From the NCBI RefSeq assembly GCF_000227115.2, contig NC_016479.1, positions 1,858,686-1,922,685 on the forward strand: 64,000 nt of DNA, written 5' to 3'. Position 1 is the first letter of the stretch; each line of letters starts with the position of its first letter. This document shows, piece after piece, positions 53,001-63,348 of this stretch. The DNA is from Naumovozyma dairenensis CBS 421. Taxonomy: Eukaryota; Ascomycota; Saccharomycetes; Saccharomycetales; Saccharomycetaceae. Under the pieces are notes generated by a model. It saw only the letters and a program-made list of their open reading frames with translations, was not told the DNA's origin and searched no databases. A program made the translations under genes and the position numbers.

Positions 53001-54317
53001 CATACCAGCACCACCACCACCAGTGATTTGAGTTTGTAATGGCATACCAAAACTTGTTGTGGGGATTGATCCTGTAGGTTGAGGTTGTAAATTCATTACG
53101 CCTTGAGTCATCATTAACTCATCAAATGGAGTCTTCGTTTGAGAACTGGTAAAAGCTACGTTTGAATTAATGATGTCGATAAAACTGGAAACTTCATTTT
53201 TAGTTCGAGTATCTAATTCGTATGGTATGGAATCACCTTGTAAAACGTCATTAATCAAATGCATGGCTAATGCAAACTCAGGAAATAATAATTTCCCAGC
53301 TTTACTGGTGTCACATAGAGCCCAAATTTTGGCCAGTTGTTTTGGTTGCAAGCCGGACTTCATTAAGATTGTTCTACAATCTGCACCTGAGATGGTATTA
53401 GAACCAGGTTTGACCATGGATCTAAACAAGGTTTCAAATTTAGCTTGGTCTACGGCAGTAATGAAGGATAATCTCATTGTTGGTATTTTAAGTTCATTAT
53501 TAACACCATTATTGGCAAATGAATTGATAAAACCTGTAGCAGTCGGTTTCAAAGGTTCTAATGGGATTTGAGATGTTTGCATATAATAACCAGTTTGTTG
53601 AGGTAATAGTGGTTTTACTACTTGTGGTTGCGCTTGGCTTTGAATGTTAGAATTGAAGCTTCCTGTTAGTTGATTTTGAATTGGTTGAGGCTGTTGCGAC
53701 ATTTGTATATTGGCACCAAACCCACCAGTTACTTGATTTTGAACTGGTTGGATTTGAGATTGTTGCATATTGGAAGTGTAGCTGCCGGTCATTTGATTTT
53801 GGATTGGTTGTAATTGAGGTTGTTGCATGATATTTGGCATTGACGCAGCACTATTGGAACTTCCATAAAACCCAGTACCTTGTGGTTGTAAGTGTTGATT
53901 CATGGTTGGAATTTGAGAGGTAGATAAATTGGTATTTTGAACATATCCTTGATTGTTGATATTTGAGTGAAGCCCTGTGTAATTGGCATTGTTTTGTTGG
54001 TATTGATTATTTCCAGCCAATGTGTTGCTGCTTGGCACAGCAGAGCTTTGGTTGGGATTATTATATACACCAGTTTGAGTTACATTTGCTCCGGCTCCAT
54101 AACCTGCATATTGGACTGGTGGTTGCGGCTGTGGTTGCTGTTGTTGGAACTGTGGCTGTAATTGCTGGTATTGCTGCTGATATTGAGGTTGCTGCTGCTG
54201 TTGCTGCTGCTGTTGCTGTTGTTGTTGCTGTTGTTGTTGTTGTTGAACCTGTTGTTGTTGGCTATAATACCCAGTAGGTTGTTGGTAACCTGTACCTTGT
54301 TGGTAAGGATTGTACAT
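50097..54317 (-). CDS. PAN1: Pan1, endocytic actin-patch scaffold (EH-domain, Arp2/3 activator)
   Basis: Part of the Pan1-Sla1-End3 complex that couples clathrin endocytosis to Arp2/3 actin assembly. 1406 residues (1480 in S. cerevisiae). The N terminus has a Gln run (CAG/CAA repeats, 54160-54245) and NQxTG-like repeats. Two EH domains with EF-hand-like loops lie at about 283-375 ([25 protein letters not shown]) and 567-665 ([25 protein letters not shown]). Between and around them are LxxQxTG repeats (LQPQPTG, LQTQITG, LNPQSTG, LQPQNTG), the sites of Ark1/Prk1 kinases. A coiled coil (about 755-1090) and a C-terminal acidic/poly-proline part (PPPPPLPN repeats) complete it. Confidence 0.96.
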   Translation of the reverse strand: [1406 protein letters not shown]

Positions 54318-54930
54318 TCTATTGATGTCTGTAACTGAAAAGGTCCGAGTCTTGAGACAACACAGATCTATCTTTTCTAACTTACCTAAAAAGATATGCG
54401 ATTATTATATGATAATCCGATGAAATCACCTCTACGAGCTTGAGATTTATAGTAAGCTTGCCGTAAACTCTTGTGTTCGTTGATCCAGTTCACATAATCG
54501 TGAAATCTTTGCCTTCCCACATGTTTCAAACTTTCCAAACCATGGATGGTAGGCCCCTGTGAACCATATCAACGAAGATATGGCGGTGGTTGGCTGCGCC
54601 CTCAAGATTTTTCTGTTTTCTCTGGAAGTTCCTTTCCAAACCCTCATACCCTGTAAAAACAATTTTGTAAAAGAATAAAAATAATTCTGGAACGACGTGT
54701 GTGACCCGCAGATATTTGGTGCGATTCCACTCGAAAAGACAGTTTTTCCAGGAATAATATAACCCCTGAAATGGTAGATTACTTCCCCCATTCCTTGACT
54801 TAGGCCCAAACAGAACCCCCACCTCCCACATTGGTGCGAACGACCCGCTCCCCCTACCGTGGTCTCAACCCTATTGAGCTGTACAGTGTTGCAATTCCCC
54901 ACAGATTGAATGAAAAAGAAAAATCACGAC
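54318..54930. other. PAN1 upstream region with a frame-rich, less AT-rich block
   Basis: About 610 bases. Between 54447 and 54902 base composition is clearly less AT-rich than elsewhere, and the minus strand carries overlapping open frames of 151 codons (54447-54902) and 101 codons (54526-54831). Neither shows a recognisable family, signal peptide or biased codons. The block ends just before the LTR-like relic copy 2. It may be the PAN1 promoter, a decayed gene or transposon debris. Confidence 0.35.
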
Positions 54931-55281
54931 TGTGTCAGCGACTGGTCAACGCTTGTAGCGTGGTGACAACAATTCCTATTAAACCTTGCTATTCAATATA
55001 TAAATGGACATGGTAATAGGATGGAAGATTAGATAGTCTTCAAACAAACGAACAAAGAAGGATTTAATACATGTCATCTTGGTTAAATAATCTCCTAAAA
55101 AATAAATAAATAACAGTAATATACATAAAGCGGACCAATGTATACACTATTAAGTAAACATTAAATCTTCAGTAAATAAAAAAAATATGAACAATGACAC
55201 TGACACCCAAGATCACGCCGACAACTCACATGTAAAAGAATATAAAGGGAACCCCGTGGCTCTAATGCTACATCCGCATAT
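54931..55281 (+). mobile_element. Degenerate LTR/gag-start relic, copy 2 (putative Ty1/copia)
   Basis: About 350 bases homologous to 39438-39767: TGTGTCAGCGACT start, TATATAAATGGACA (54998-55011), GTATACACTATTAAG (55139-55153), ATG at 55187 and the GGAACCCCGTGGCTCTAATGC block (near 55250). The frame runs MNNDTDTQDHADNSHVKEYK...NPVALMLHPHI for 40 codons before a stop. TATA box, leader and gag-like start in about 350 bases fit a solo LTR of the Ty1 design. Nothing like pol follows. Inference; a relic of a duplicated cellular gene is the alternative. Confidence 0.5.
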
Positions 55282-57875
55282 AACTTATTTAGATATGCCA
55301 GCAATTTGAAGCCAATAAAAGAACCATAATGTTAAAATGAAAACACTAAAAAGTTGTCAGGCAAATTATTGGGTAAGCTTCCCCCCTATGTTTACAAATA
55401 TTTGTTTATTATTTATTGGCTTGAGCTGCTGGTAACATTCCAAGTTGAACCAGAACAGTGCCTTACAGTTTTAAATTTACACCGTCAAATATATAAGAAA
55501 AGTGGTCTAATCTGGTACCTAGTATATTGTTTATACTATATCAGGGAGTAGAATTCGGGCCAGCGTTTCAGCTTGTCTACGTACGTACGTACGATGTCCG
55601 GTGTTACAAACACACATTGTAACTGGGAATTTGTACATAAGTACGTGTAAGTATATATCTTTTCTTGTGGCGTGTTTTAAGTCTTAAAGTTATAAAGTTA
55701 TCGTAACCTTCTCCGAAGCCACCAACACAAAGATACTATCTAGCAGATACAAATTACTATGTGTGTTCGTTTATAAATATTTAGGATTACTAAATAGCGA
55801 ATAGCTGTTGCTTATTTTCCCAAATTATACGTCATAAAGTACAATATTTTGAATACATCTTAGTACCAAGAAAGGAATGAAACCTGTATTCACGTACATC
55901 TTGAACCCAAGCTGCTGTTCATAAGAAAAGGTTGTTTACCTACTTTCAAGAGGACGACCGGCAACTTATGAACTATTAATTACCGCCCAGTATCAATGTA
56001 TACCCATGTATTTTTCATAGTCGTTCCTCGTAAACGAATTTCACCGAAGGTGTTGCTTAACTTTAAAGTTCATAATATTCCTAAAACATAAACAAAATGG
56101 CCCAATGTGAACTTCTATGTTAAAAATAGAGTTCGAGACTTTATCAGAGAGCACAACATGCACATTGCCTTTTGAAGTGGTGTAAGGATTCTCACTCAAT
56201 TTGGAATTTTCACAATACCTGTCATGAACGAGGTACTCCAAAGAAGAAATTACTGAGTAAGGATTATCTGCGGAGTTCTTCTGGTTATTTCCTTTTTTTA
56301 GCCCAAAGTATTTCCTAGACATCAAAGGACACAAGAGAAAATCAGATGTTCAGTACCGTACCAAAGTTACCGTAAGTTACATTCGGTAACATCAAGCTTA
56401 TTACACGGTGTCTTGCGGCGAGTATCAGGTTGCAAAATCTTGCCATTTCCCACGTAGATTGTGGGTTCAAATTTTGTACTATCAGGTCGCTATACGGGCT
56501 CTAGAAAGACAACATACGTACCCAGGTGGGACAGACGTGTGCGGTCATTTTACATGTAATTCTCTGTACGCACTAGAGCTGTGTTATTTCTCTCTCCTGG
56601 TAAATAAAAAGCGTCAGATGACCAATCTTCTAAAAGAATTTAACTTGTGCGATGTTTTGGGGCAAAAATAGACCAAAAAATTCCACCTAGGGCAAAATAA
56701 ACATGATGTAAAGGTCAAGAAAAATTCTCGACCCTTAATACTTTTGAACTAGAGTTCAACAAATAGTCAAATATCGAGTACCCTCAATGTCAGCCTATTA
56801 CTTACTAGAAACCTGAAAAATATGCTTTAACAGGGAGACCATCATCTTTTAACAAATATATATGTTTACTTAACAAAAAGAAGGTTTCCACTCACTTTTC
56901 CCCCGTTATAGTCTTTCCATTTCTTCAAGGACTGGATTCTCATAAAAACAAGTTAAATTGAATATTAGCATTGAAATGCTGTTTTTGGACCACTCAAAGA
57001 TGGCCCCTCAAAGTAAACTACTGCTATAATCTCTTTGATAAGTAATAATAGATATAAACCATTTCTAGTACTGTTGATATGTATGTACCTTTTTATCCTC
57101 AAGCTTATCCGGTGACAGGAAGATCAAAAAGGGTTGAAAAATTAGAGAATAAAAAAAGACAAAACAATCTTATAATTTGTTTTCAGGTCCACCCTACTAG
57201 AAAAAAGGGCTAATAAATCTGGCCCTAATCCTGTGCAATATTCGAAAAAAACAATAGCTACGGCTTTTTCTCCAATTACCTATATAGATACATCGCTAGT
57301 AGTGTTACACTACCAGGGTCGGAAAACATTTGGTAATTTGATCATACTCCACGATTTTCTTGTCATGTGAGGGCGGCCTATCATAAATATGCTGCGCACG
57401 TAACAAATTCTGTACAAAATATAACGTTGTTTTTTTACCGAAGTTCAATCTGTTTGACGTCGCGTTGTTTTGCTTTTGAATTATTTCTCTACATAGATGC
57501 TTATGTGATGTGTCTTTTCAACGGGTTTTCACTGGACGCATCAATCTCGAAAGGGACATTTGAGAACTAAAAGGGAAAACAATACATAAAAAATAAAGAC
57601 TACAGAGTTTACTTAGCAATGTTGTTTTGGTGTCGTTTACCATTTTGAAATTTTCTATGTAAAATTTTTATACAACCGTTTTCTTGGGTGTCAACATGCT
57701 GTGCAACTTTAAGAACGTTATTGTCAACTAACATTATGGTTTTCTTGGGAAATCATATATAAAGGAGACCGTACTGGAAAAATTATTGATTGTTTTCTTC
57801 CTTTTTCTATTATTCACTCTGTGTTAAGAATTCAAAAAAAATCATAAACTTTACACTCGCTTATCCATACTAAAA
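55282..57875. other. Gene-free stretch before the first TIR copy
   Basis: About 2.6 kb without a convincing gene. Seen: a TACG array (55578-55593), a B-box-like GGTTCAAAT with a GCA-type anticodon-like loop just upstream (56411-56480, a possible decayed tRNA), and TATATAAA (57756-57763), the likely TATA box of the TIR copy at 57876. Open frames up to 97 codons (56041-56334 minus) have no recognisable features. Confidence 0.4.
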
Positions 57876-58175
57876 ATGTACTCCAAGATTGCCCTTTTAT
57901 TAGCTGCCGCTGCCGTTGCCTCTGCTCAAACCGAAACTCAAGTTGCTGAATTGAACTTGTTATTGAACGATGTCGGTTCCAACTTAAACGACTACATGAC
58001 CTTGGCTACCACTCCAGGTTCCGGTATCAGTTTAGCTGACATGCCAGCTGGTGTTTTGGACATTGGTATGGCTTTAGCTTCTGCCACTGACAAGTCTTAC
58101 ACTACTTTATACTCTGAAGTTGACTTTGCTGGTGTCGAATCTATGATCACTAAGTTGCCATGGTACTCTTCTAGA
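57876..58175 (+). CDS. TIR/SRP1-family cell-wall mannoprotein, 5' 100 codons (broken by assembly gap)
   Basis: Encodes a signal peptide (about 1-17) and the N-terminal SRP1/TIP1 (PAU-type) domain to residue 100 (WYSSR), after which 20 undetermined bases begin. The 300 bases are identical to those of the complete gene at 61115, as are about 30 bases before the ATG, while further upstream and downstream sequences differ. The sequence after the gap (AAAAGACCACTTGTACTGA) is not the 3' end of the other copy. The Ser/Ala repeat region probably could not be assembled, so whether this is a whole gene, a truncated copy or an assembly artefact is open. Confidence 0.7.
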
Positions 58176-58195
58176 NNNNNNNNNNNNNNNNNNNN
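58176..58195. other. Assembly gap (20 N)
   Basis: Twenty undetermined bases inside the first TIR copy; a further single N is at 58223. The true length of missing sequence is unknown, so any reading frame across it is meaningless. Confidence 0.99.
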
Positions 58196-59683
58196 AAAAG
58201 ACCACTTGTACTGAATAAAGAANGTTTAGTTTATTATATATATATATATATATATATAATATGAATGAAATTGTACGTATACACCTTTGTAATGATTATA
58301 CAAATCACATGAATGGCTTAGTATCGTATAATCTGAGTAATGCTTCATGCATATCACTTCAAACTTCGATTGCTTCGTACTTTTGTGCTTAGGTATTCAC
58401 TAGGTACATTAATCTGTCCCTACTGGGTTAGTTGTTGAAAAACCAACTATACGTGAGAGACAGTTACCTGTGTTTGTCTTGTCCTTCCATGGCTATGAGT
58501 AGTCGTTGGTCCGAATGTCTCAAGAGTAGAAGGACCCTTCGTACCTGAACTGGGTGGCTTTACGGAGATTTCTTCGCAGATATCTTGCGAATCGTTCCGC
58601 CGTACCTCGCGCAGGCGGCACGTGCTGATTGTTTCTCGAGGACAGACACACCCACAATAACACAATAGCCATACGTAGACAAAGAGAAGTGGGGTTAATC
58701 GAATGATAAACGATTAGGGCAAAGATTGGGAAATTGTTAGGGGCCTTCACAGCTGTCATTAAGTCGTTCAATGACACTCAATCGTAGATAATATGCTAGT
58801 AAAGTCTACGAAGAATAGTAAGATTTATATTTGCTTTCAGTACGTGTAATACAAAAATATAACTTGATTATGTTTAAAATGACTAATGATACTCAGGGGT
58901 CTCACCCCATAATGGAGCCATAAAATATCTTCCAATTTTCAAACAATAGCGTCTTAAGTACTAGTAGGTAGAATCGTACTTCGAAGCGGAGGCAGAGCTA
59001 AGCTAATCGAATCTATAAAATAATAATACAGTTATCGTCAATTTATGGTGCGAAGTTATATAAATATTTTCGGTAGTTCAGTACTTTATTACAATGTGAG
59101 CACTAGCTAAAATAGGGGGAGCAGGAGAGTGTAATAGGGTTTATCTGGTATGATAATAAAATTTTGTGTCTTAGTGTTTTATCAAGAATATATACATATA
59201 TATATATAATTTACAAGCGAACAGATATAGACTTCCCTAGTGATGCCACAGCTAATCGAAATTAAAGAATTATCTAGCAAACTAGCAGCCCAGTTTTATA
59301 TCGTAGCTCAATGTGAAAAAGGACTGGGAATACTCTTAAAAAATTTCTAATTAATTAAGTGATTGAAGCTGAGAAGTTTGAGCCTAATTTGGTTTGCTTT
59401 CTATGAACGAAAAAATGTAGAACCACTAGCCATTCAGAGATAGGGTTTAAGGATACTATTCTTCTTTAAATTTCACAAATATTTACCTACCGGTCGATAG
59501 TAACCAGTAGAGACAGTTTAGAATGGTTACTATTGGTTTTCCCTTTAAACAGTGCACAAAAATTTAATATTAACTTTAAAGGGAAGAATATAGCTAAGAA
59601 AATCACGAGTTTGGACTTTTATAATGATATTTCAAGAGAAAGATTTGCCTATAGGACGTACAATAACTTTCAAACCATTAAAT

Positions 59684-59702
59684 GTTTTCAAGTCTTGAAA
59701 AC
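59684..59702. repeat. Perfect palindrome, 9-base arms
   Basis: GTTTTCAAG, one central T, then CTTGAAAAC. It lies alone in AT-rich DNA; it could be a dyad binding site, a hairpin or chance. Confidence 0.8.
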
Positions 59703-60680
59703 CCCGTGATAAAAGGAAGGAACACCTTTCTTTAGTAATCAATTACGTCATGTTTGTATTAGAACATGTTATTGAGGGTTATATATGGTAGATATGAATA
59801 TCTGACAGAAGAAACTCTTCATTGTTATACAAGCAGTAACATCAACCTCAAGATGATGGATTGTCCTTATGGAAGAAAGTTTTCCTTAGTTAAGTTGCTT
59901 AAATATATCAATGGATATGGGAAAACAGACAACTTACGAAGAGCGTATTGAAGATAAATCTACACACCCAATTGCTTAATAATTAAAAGGGCACATAATT
60001 GTGTATCGTAGAGAAACCTGCTCTTGAAAACTAATTATATAGATCCTAATTAAGACTTTTTATTTTTTATTTATTTTTGAACTTGAAGATATATATTTTT
60101 TCAGTTGGGATTGATTACGCGAAATAAACATCAAAGACATGAAAAGTAAACTAACATTTCTTTTTCTGGGTAAAGTTGTATCAAGAAAGTGGAATAATTA
60201 GTTTGACATTTCGATATATGTTGTTTCTTTTTCAACCTAAGATAGTGGATGGAAAGAGTAAATTGTAATACTATCTCTACAGTGTCACTAATTCAAACTC
60301 TAATTTAATCATGACATATTTTGTGACACTCCCAAGCGGCGACGGCGTCGAGGTTGGAGAGAAGCTTCCAACCCAAAAAGGAAATCGAAATCAAGAATTT
60401 GAAGGGAGATTTTCCTTCATTCTCGAAGAGGAAACAATAAGAGGTAACGGAAAGTCGCCGTACATAATAAATGTTCCGTAATCAGAAAAAGGAAAAATTC
60501 AAACAATGGTAAAGAACGCGAAAAAACTGGCGTCTTTTACGATCAATATTGGTAGGCACGGATGTCACAGTTTTCAATATTTCCTAGGGTGTTTTCTTAG
60601 TGGTCCGTGATCGGTAACGCGGTGAAAAAATGCACCTGTGAAAAAAGAAGGCGAAGTGTAAACAAAAAAGGAACGAAAAG

Positions 60681-60688
60681 CTGAACGA
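60681..60688 (-). promoter_or_regulatory. AR1-type anaerobic response site
   Basis: CTGAACGA on the plus strand is TCGTTCAG on the minus strand, an exact match to the AR1 consensus TCGTTYAG of S. cerevisiae anaerobic DAN/TIR genes. It lies about 430 bases upstream of the complete TIR gene. Confidence 0.4.
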
Positions 60689-61114
60689 AGAAAATACAAT
60701 ATGTGAATGTTTTAATGATTTCCAAAAGAAACCTTGCACAAATTACAAACTCCAGATTTGAAAATGCCCAGTAAAGAACTTGTTTCCCCGGTTCTAGAAC
60801 TTCCTTTCCAAGATTCCATTACCCCAAAATGGACTTTTAATGCCAAGAGCGGAAGGGTAAACAAAGTACAGAAATGTCTTTTTTTTTTAGAAGGCATCTT
60901 CAGCTTCGTTAAACTTTATTCGAATATCAAGTCAAAATTTTAATTGAACTTCGATCATTGAAGAACTAAGGAAGGAAAAAACATATAAAAGGATGCATCC
61001 CTTTGATTTTCTTTTTCAAGATTCCTTCTTCCCTTAGTATTTTTTTTTGATGGTCTTTCAATGAACCCAAACCCAAACATTCAAAAACTTTACACTCGCT
61101 TATCCATACTAAAA

Positions 61115-61849
61115 ATGTACTCCAAGATTGCCCTTTTATTAGCTGCCGCTGCCGTTGCCTCTGCTCAAACCGAAACTCAAGTTGCTGAATTGAACTTGTT
61201 ATTGAACGATGTCGGTTCCAACTTAAACGACTACATGACCTTGGCTACCACTCCAGGTTCCGGTATCAGTTTAGCTGACATGCCAGCTGGTGTTTTGGAC
61301 ATTGGTATGGCTTTAGCTTCTGCCACTGACAAGTCTTACACTACTTTATACTCTGAAGTTGACTTTGCTGGTGTCGAATCTATGATCACTAAGTTGCCAT
61401 GGTACTCTTCTAGATTGGAAGGTCCATTAAACTCTATCTTGGGTAAGGACGCTGCCACCACCTCTTCCAAGGCTGCTGAAACCACCACTTCTGCTGCTGC
61501 CACCACCTCTTCCAAGGCTGCTGAAACCACCACTTCTGCTGCTGCCTCCTCCTCTGCTAAGGCTTCTTCTTCTGCCGCTGCTTCTTCTTCTGCTAAGGCT
61601 TCCTCTTCCGCCGCTGCTTCCTCCTCTGCTAAGGCTTCCTCTTCTGCCGCTGCTTCCTCCAAGACTACTGTCACCACCTCTGCTAAGGCTTCTACTTCTG
61701 CTAAGGCTTCCTCTTCTGCTCAAGCTATCTCTCAAATTGATGACGGTCAAATCCAAGCTACTGTTTCTCAACAAACTGAAAACGGTGCTGCCAAGGCTGT
61801 TGTCGGTATGGGTGCCGGTGCTTTAGCTGCTGCTGCTTTGTTGTTATAA
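61115..61849 (+). CDS. TIR1: TIR-type GPI-anchored cell-wall mannoprotein
   Basis: A 244-residue secreted wall protein of the TIR/SRP1 family, expressed under cold and low oxygen in S. cerevisiae. A signal peptide spans about 1-17 (MYSKIALLLAAAAVASA). The SRP1/TIP1 domain follows (18-105), then a Ser/Ala/Lys repeat region of ASSSAKASSSAA units (about 112-200) for O-mannosylation, a PIR-like motif SQIDDGQIQATV (205-216) used for alkali-labile glucan linkage, and a GPI signal with likely omega site N223 before a hydrophobic tail. I use the ATG at 61115, not one 18 codons upstream, because only this places the signal peptide at the N terminus and it matches copy 1. Adjacency of YER010C to TIR1 in S. 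cerevisiae supports the symbol; the exact paralogue is uncertain. Confidence 0.85.
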   Translation: MYSKIALLLAAAAVASAQTETQVAELNLLLNDVGSNLNDYMTLATTPGSGISLADMPAGVLDIGMALASATDKSYTTLYSEVDFAGVESMITKLPWYSSRLEGPLNSILGKDAATTSSKAAETTTSAAATTSSKAAETTTSAAASSSAKASSSAAASSSAKASSSAAASSSAKASSSAAASSKTTVTTSAKASTSAKASSSAQAISQIDDGQIQATVSQQTENGAAKAVVGMGAGALAAAALLL

Positions 61850-63348
61850 GAAGTTTTATATTTTTAAACTTTCTCTTATCTTATAATTAATGATATATGT
61901 ATGACCAAATAAAAGATGATGATAACCACTAAATGATAATTTTATGATATACTAAACAAAATGATGATATACGAGTTACTCTTTATTCATTCTACGCTAC
62001 AGAATCCATTGAAGTTTCAACTTGATAATCTTCATCTTATTGAGTGAAGTTATTCTTTTTGATTTTCATTTTACTTTTACTTCCGAATTACAATATGATC
62101 TTTCCTTATGATATATATAACTTTTTAAATTCTTCTTTAATAACTTTTAAAATTAATAACAAAAAAACAGCTTTTTTTTACAAGGTGTGATAGTTTTTAT
62201 ACTTACGTATGCACTCAGCCCTTATTCTTGAACTAATTTAAGATTTTATGTACCGGTCATTGTTTGGGAATTTGAGCACTTTATTCAGGCCTTATACATA
62301 TCGTTGAATAAGACTTCAAACTTATCGCTCAAATACTAAGGTAGAGATAAAACATTTACAAAGAAAGCCACTATAAAGATACCTCACTAAAAGAATATCT
62401 AAAGGAGGTTTACACAAATTTTCCTACAGTGTTTGAATATGTCCGGAGAAACGGTTAATTAGTCACGTTACATATTTAAGAGGATATATTTAAGCAGTGA
62501 AAAGGATTATGATGAAAAAATGAGGGAAAGAAAAAATGAAGTAAAGTTTATTTTCATGTTATTAGAATATTACTTCAGGAAGTCGTGTGTGTCCATACAC
62601 CAGTTTTTCTCTCTTGTGTGACGCTGGTGTTGTCTCCATTAGAATATTTGGAATGGAAATGCAGATTTCATACGGATAACGCTGTTTGTCACGATCACGT
62701 GCTGTGTAGGGTTTTAAGAAAACCCAAACAAATAAAGAGATTCCTTACCCTACATTATACGGTGTTAGGGCTTTAAATGTATGGGTGGAATGGTGTTAGT
62801 GAGAAGAAGCAGCACTGACATTTTGTACCGTTCCTTGACGACGCAAACTCTTGGCAGCGACAGTTCTTTTCTCGAGAAAGTTTTCCAAAAAAATTACCAT
62901 TTCAAGCTAAGACCTTAAGTAAGCCGTTTCAATATTGAAATATTTTCTATATTCCATCTGTTTCAAAACGAATATATCCAACTGCAAAGTACAAAGAAAA
63001 AAACACCGTTCGATTAAAACAAAAAAGTAACAATACTGAAAGCTAACAACATACACCAGCTACTTTATTTATCGGAAGTACGCCTACCTACCAAGAAAGA
63101 AAGAAAGAAAGAAAGAAAAACACCTCATCTGTTATGTACTTTGTACAACAGTAAATCTCAAAACCAATTCATAGCATCCAAGATTTAAAACTATCTCGAT
63201 TTTTGAAAAGCACTTCTCCAGATTTTTAGTTTACAAAGGAAATCGCTTAATATACTCCCTTCACCACTAAGCTCGAATATAATCAATTACATATTGTATG
63301 AAACAATAAATACTCATAATATAGAAGAAATCGAACAGATCGTCGACA
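61850..63348. other. Gene-free stretch before the terminal gene
   Basis: About 1.5 kb. It holds the TIR 3' region, an ATCACGTG E-box near 62694, and a (GAAA)n tract at 63095-63118. The frame at 62585-62776 is unsupported. The last few hundred bases should include the promoter of the gene starting at 63349. Confidence 0.45.

Larger units (their letters stand above)
58196..61114. other. Gene-free stretch between the two TIR copies
   Basis: About 2.9 kb. Seen: a TA tract (58234-58259), a less AT-rich block (58450-58680) containing CACGTG, a perfect 19-base palindrome (59684-59702), an AR1 match (60681-60688) and the TATA box TATAAAA (60984-60990). The frames at 59766-59951 and 60734-60943 show no family features. 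No tRNA or LTR is recognised. Confidence 0.4.

Noticed and set aside
57876..58214. A complete 112-codon protein across the N run
   Set aside because: The frame passes through undetermined bases; only residues 1-100 are supported.
58300..58310. CDEI-like ATCACATG
   Set aside because: The following sequence is not a CDEII-like AT block and no CDEIII is seen.
61061..61114. Upstream ATG extending the TIR gene by 18 codons
   Set aside because: It would place a polar stretch before the signal peptide, and copy 1 lacks this extension; the ATG at 61115 is preferred.
61336..61774. Glu/Ala- and Arg/Gly-rich frames antisense to the TIR repeat region
   Set aside because: They are the reverse-strand reading of a repetitive coding region, not genes.
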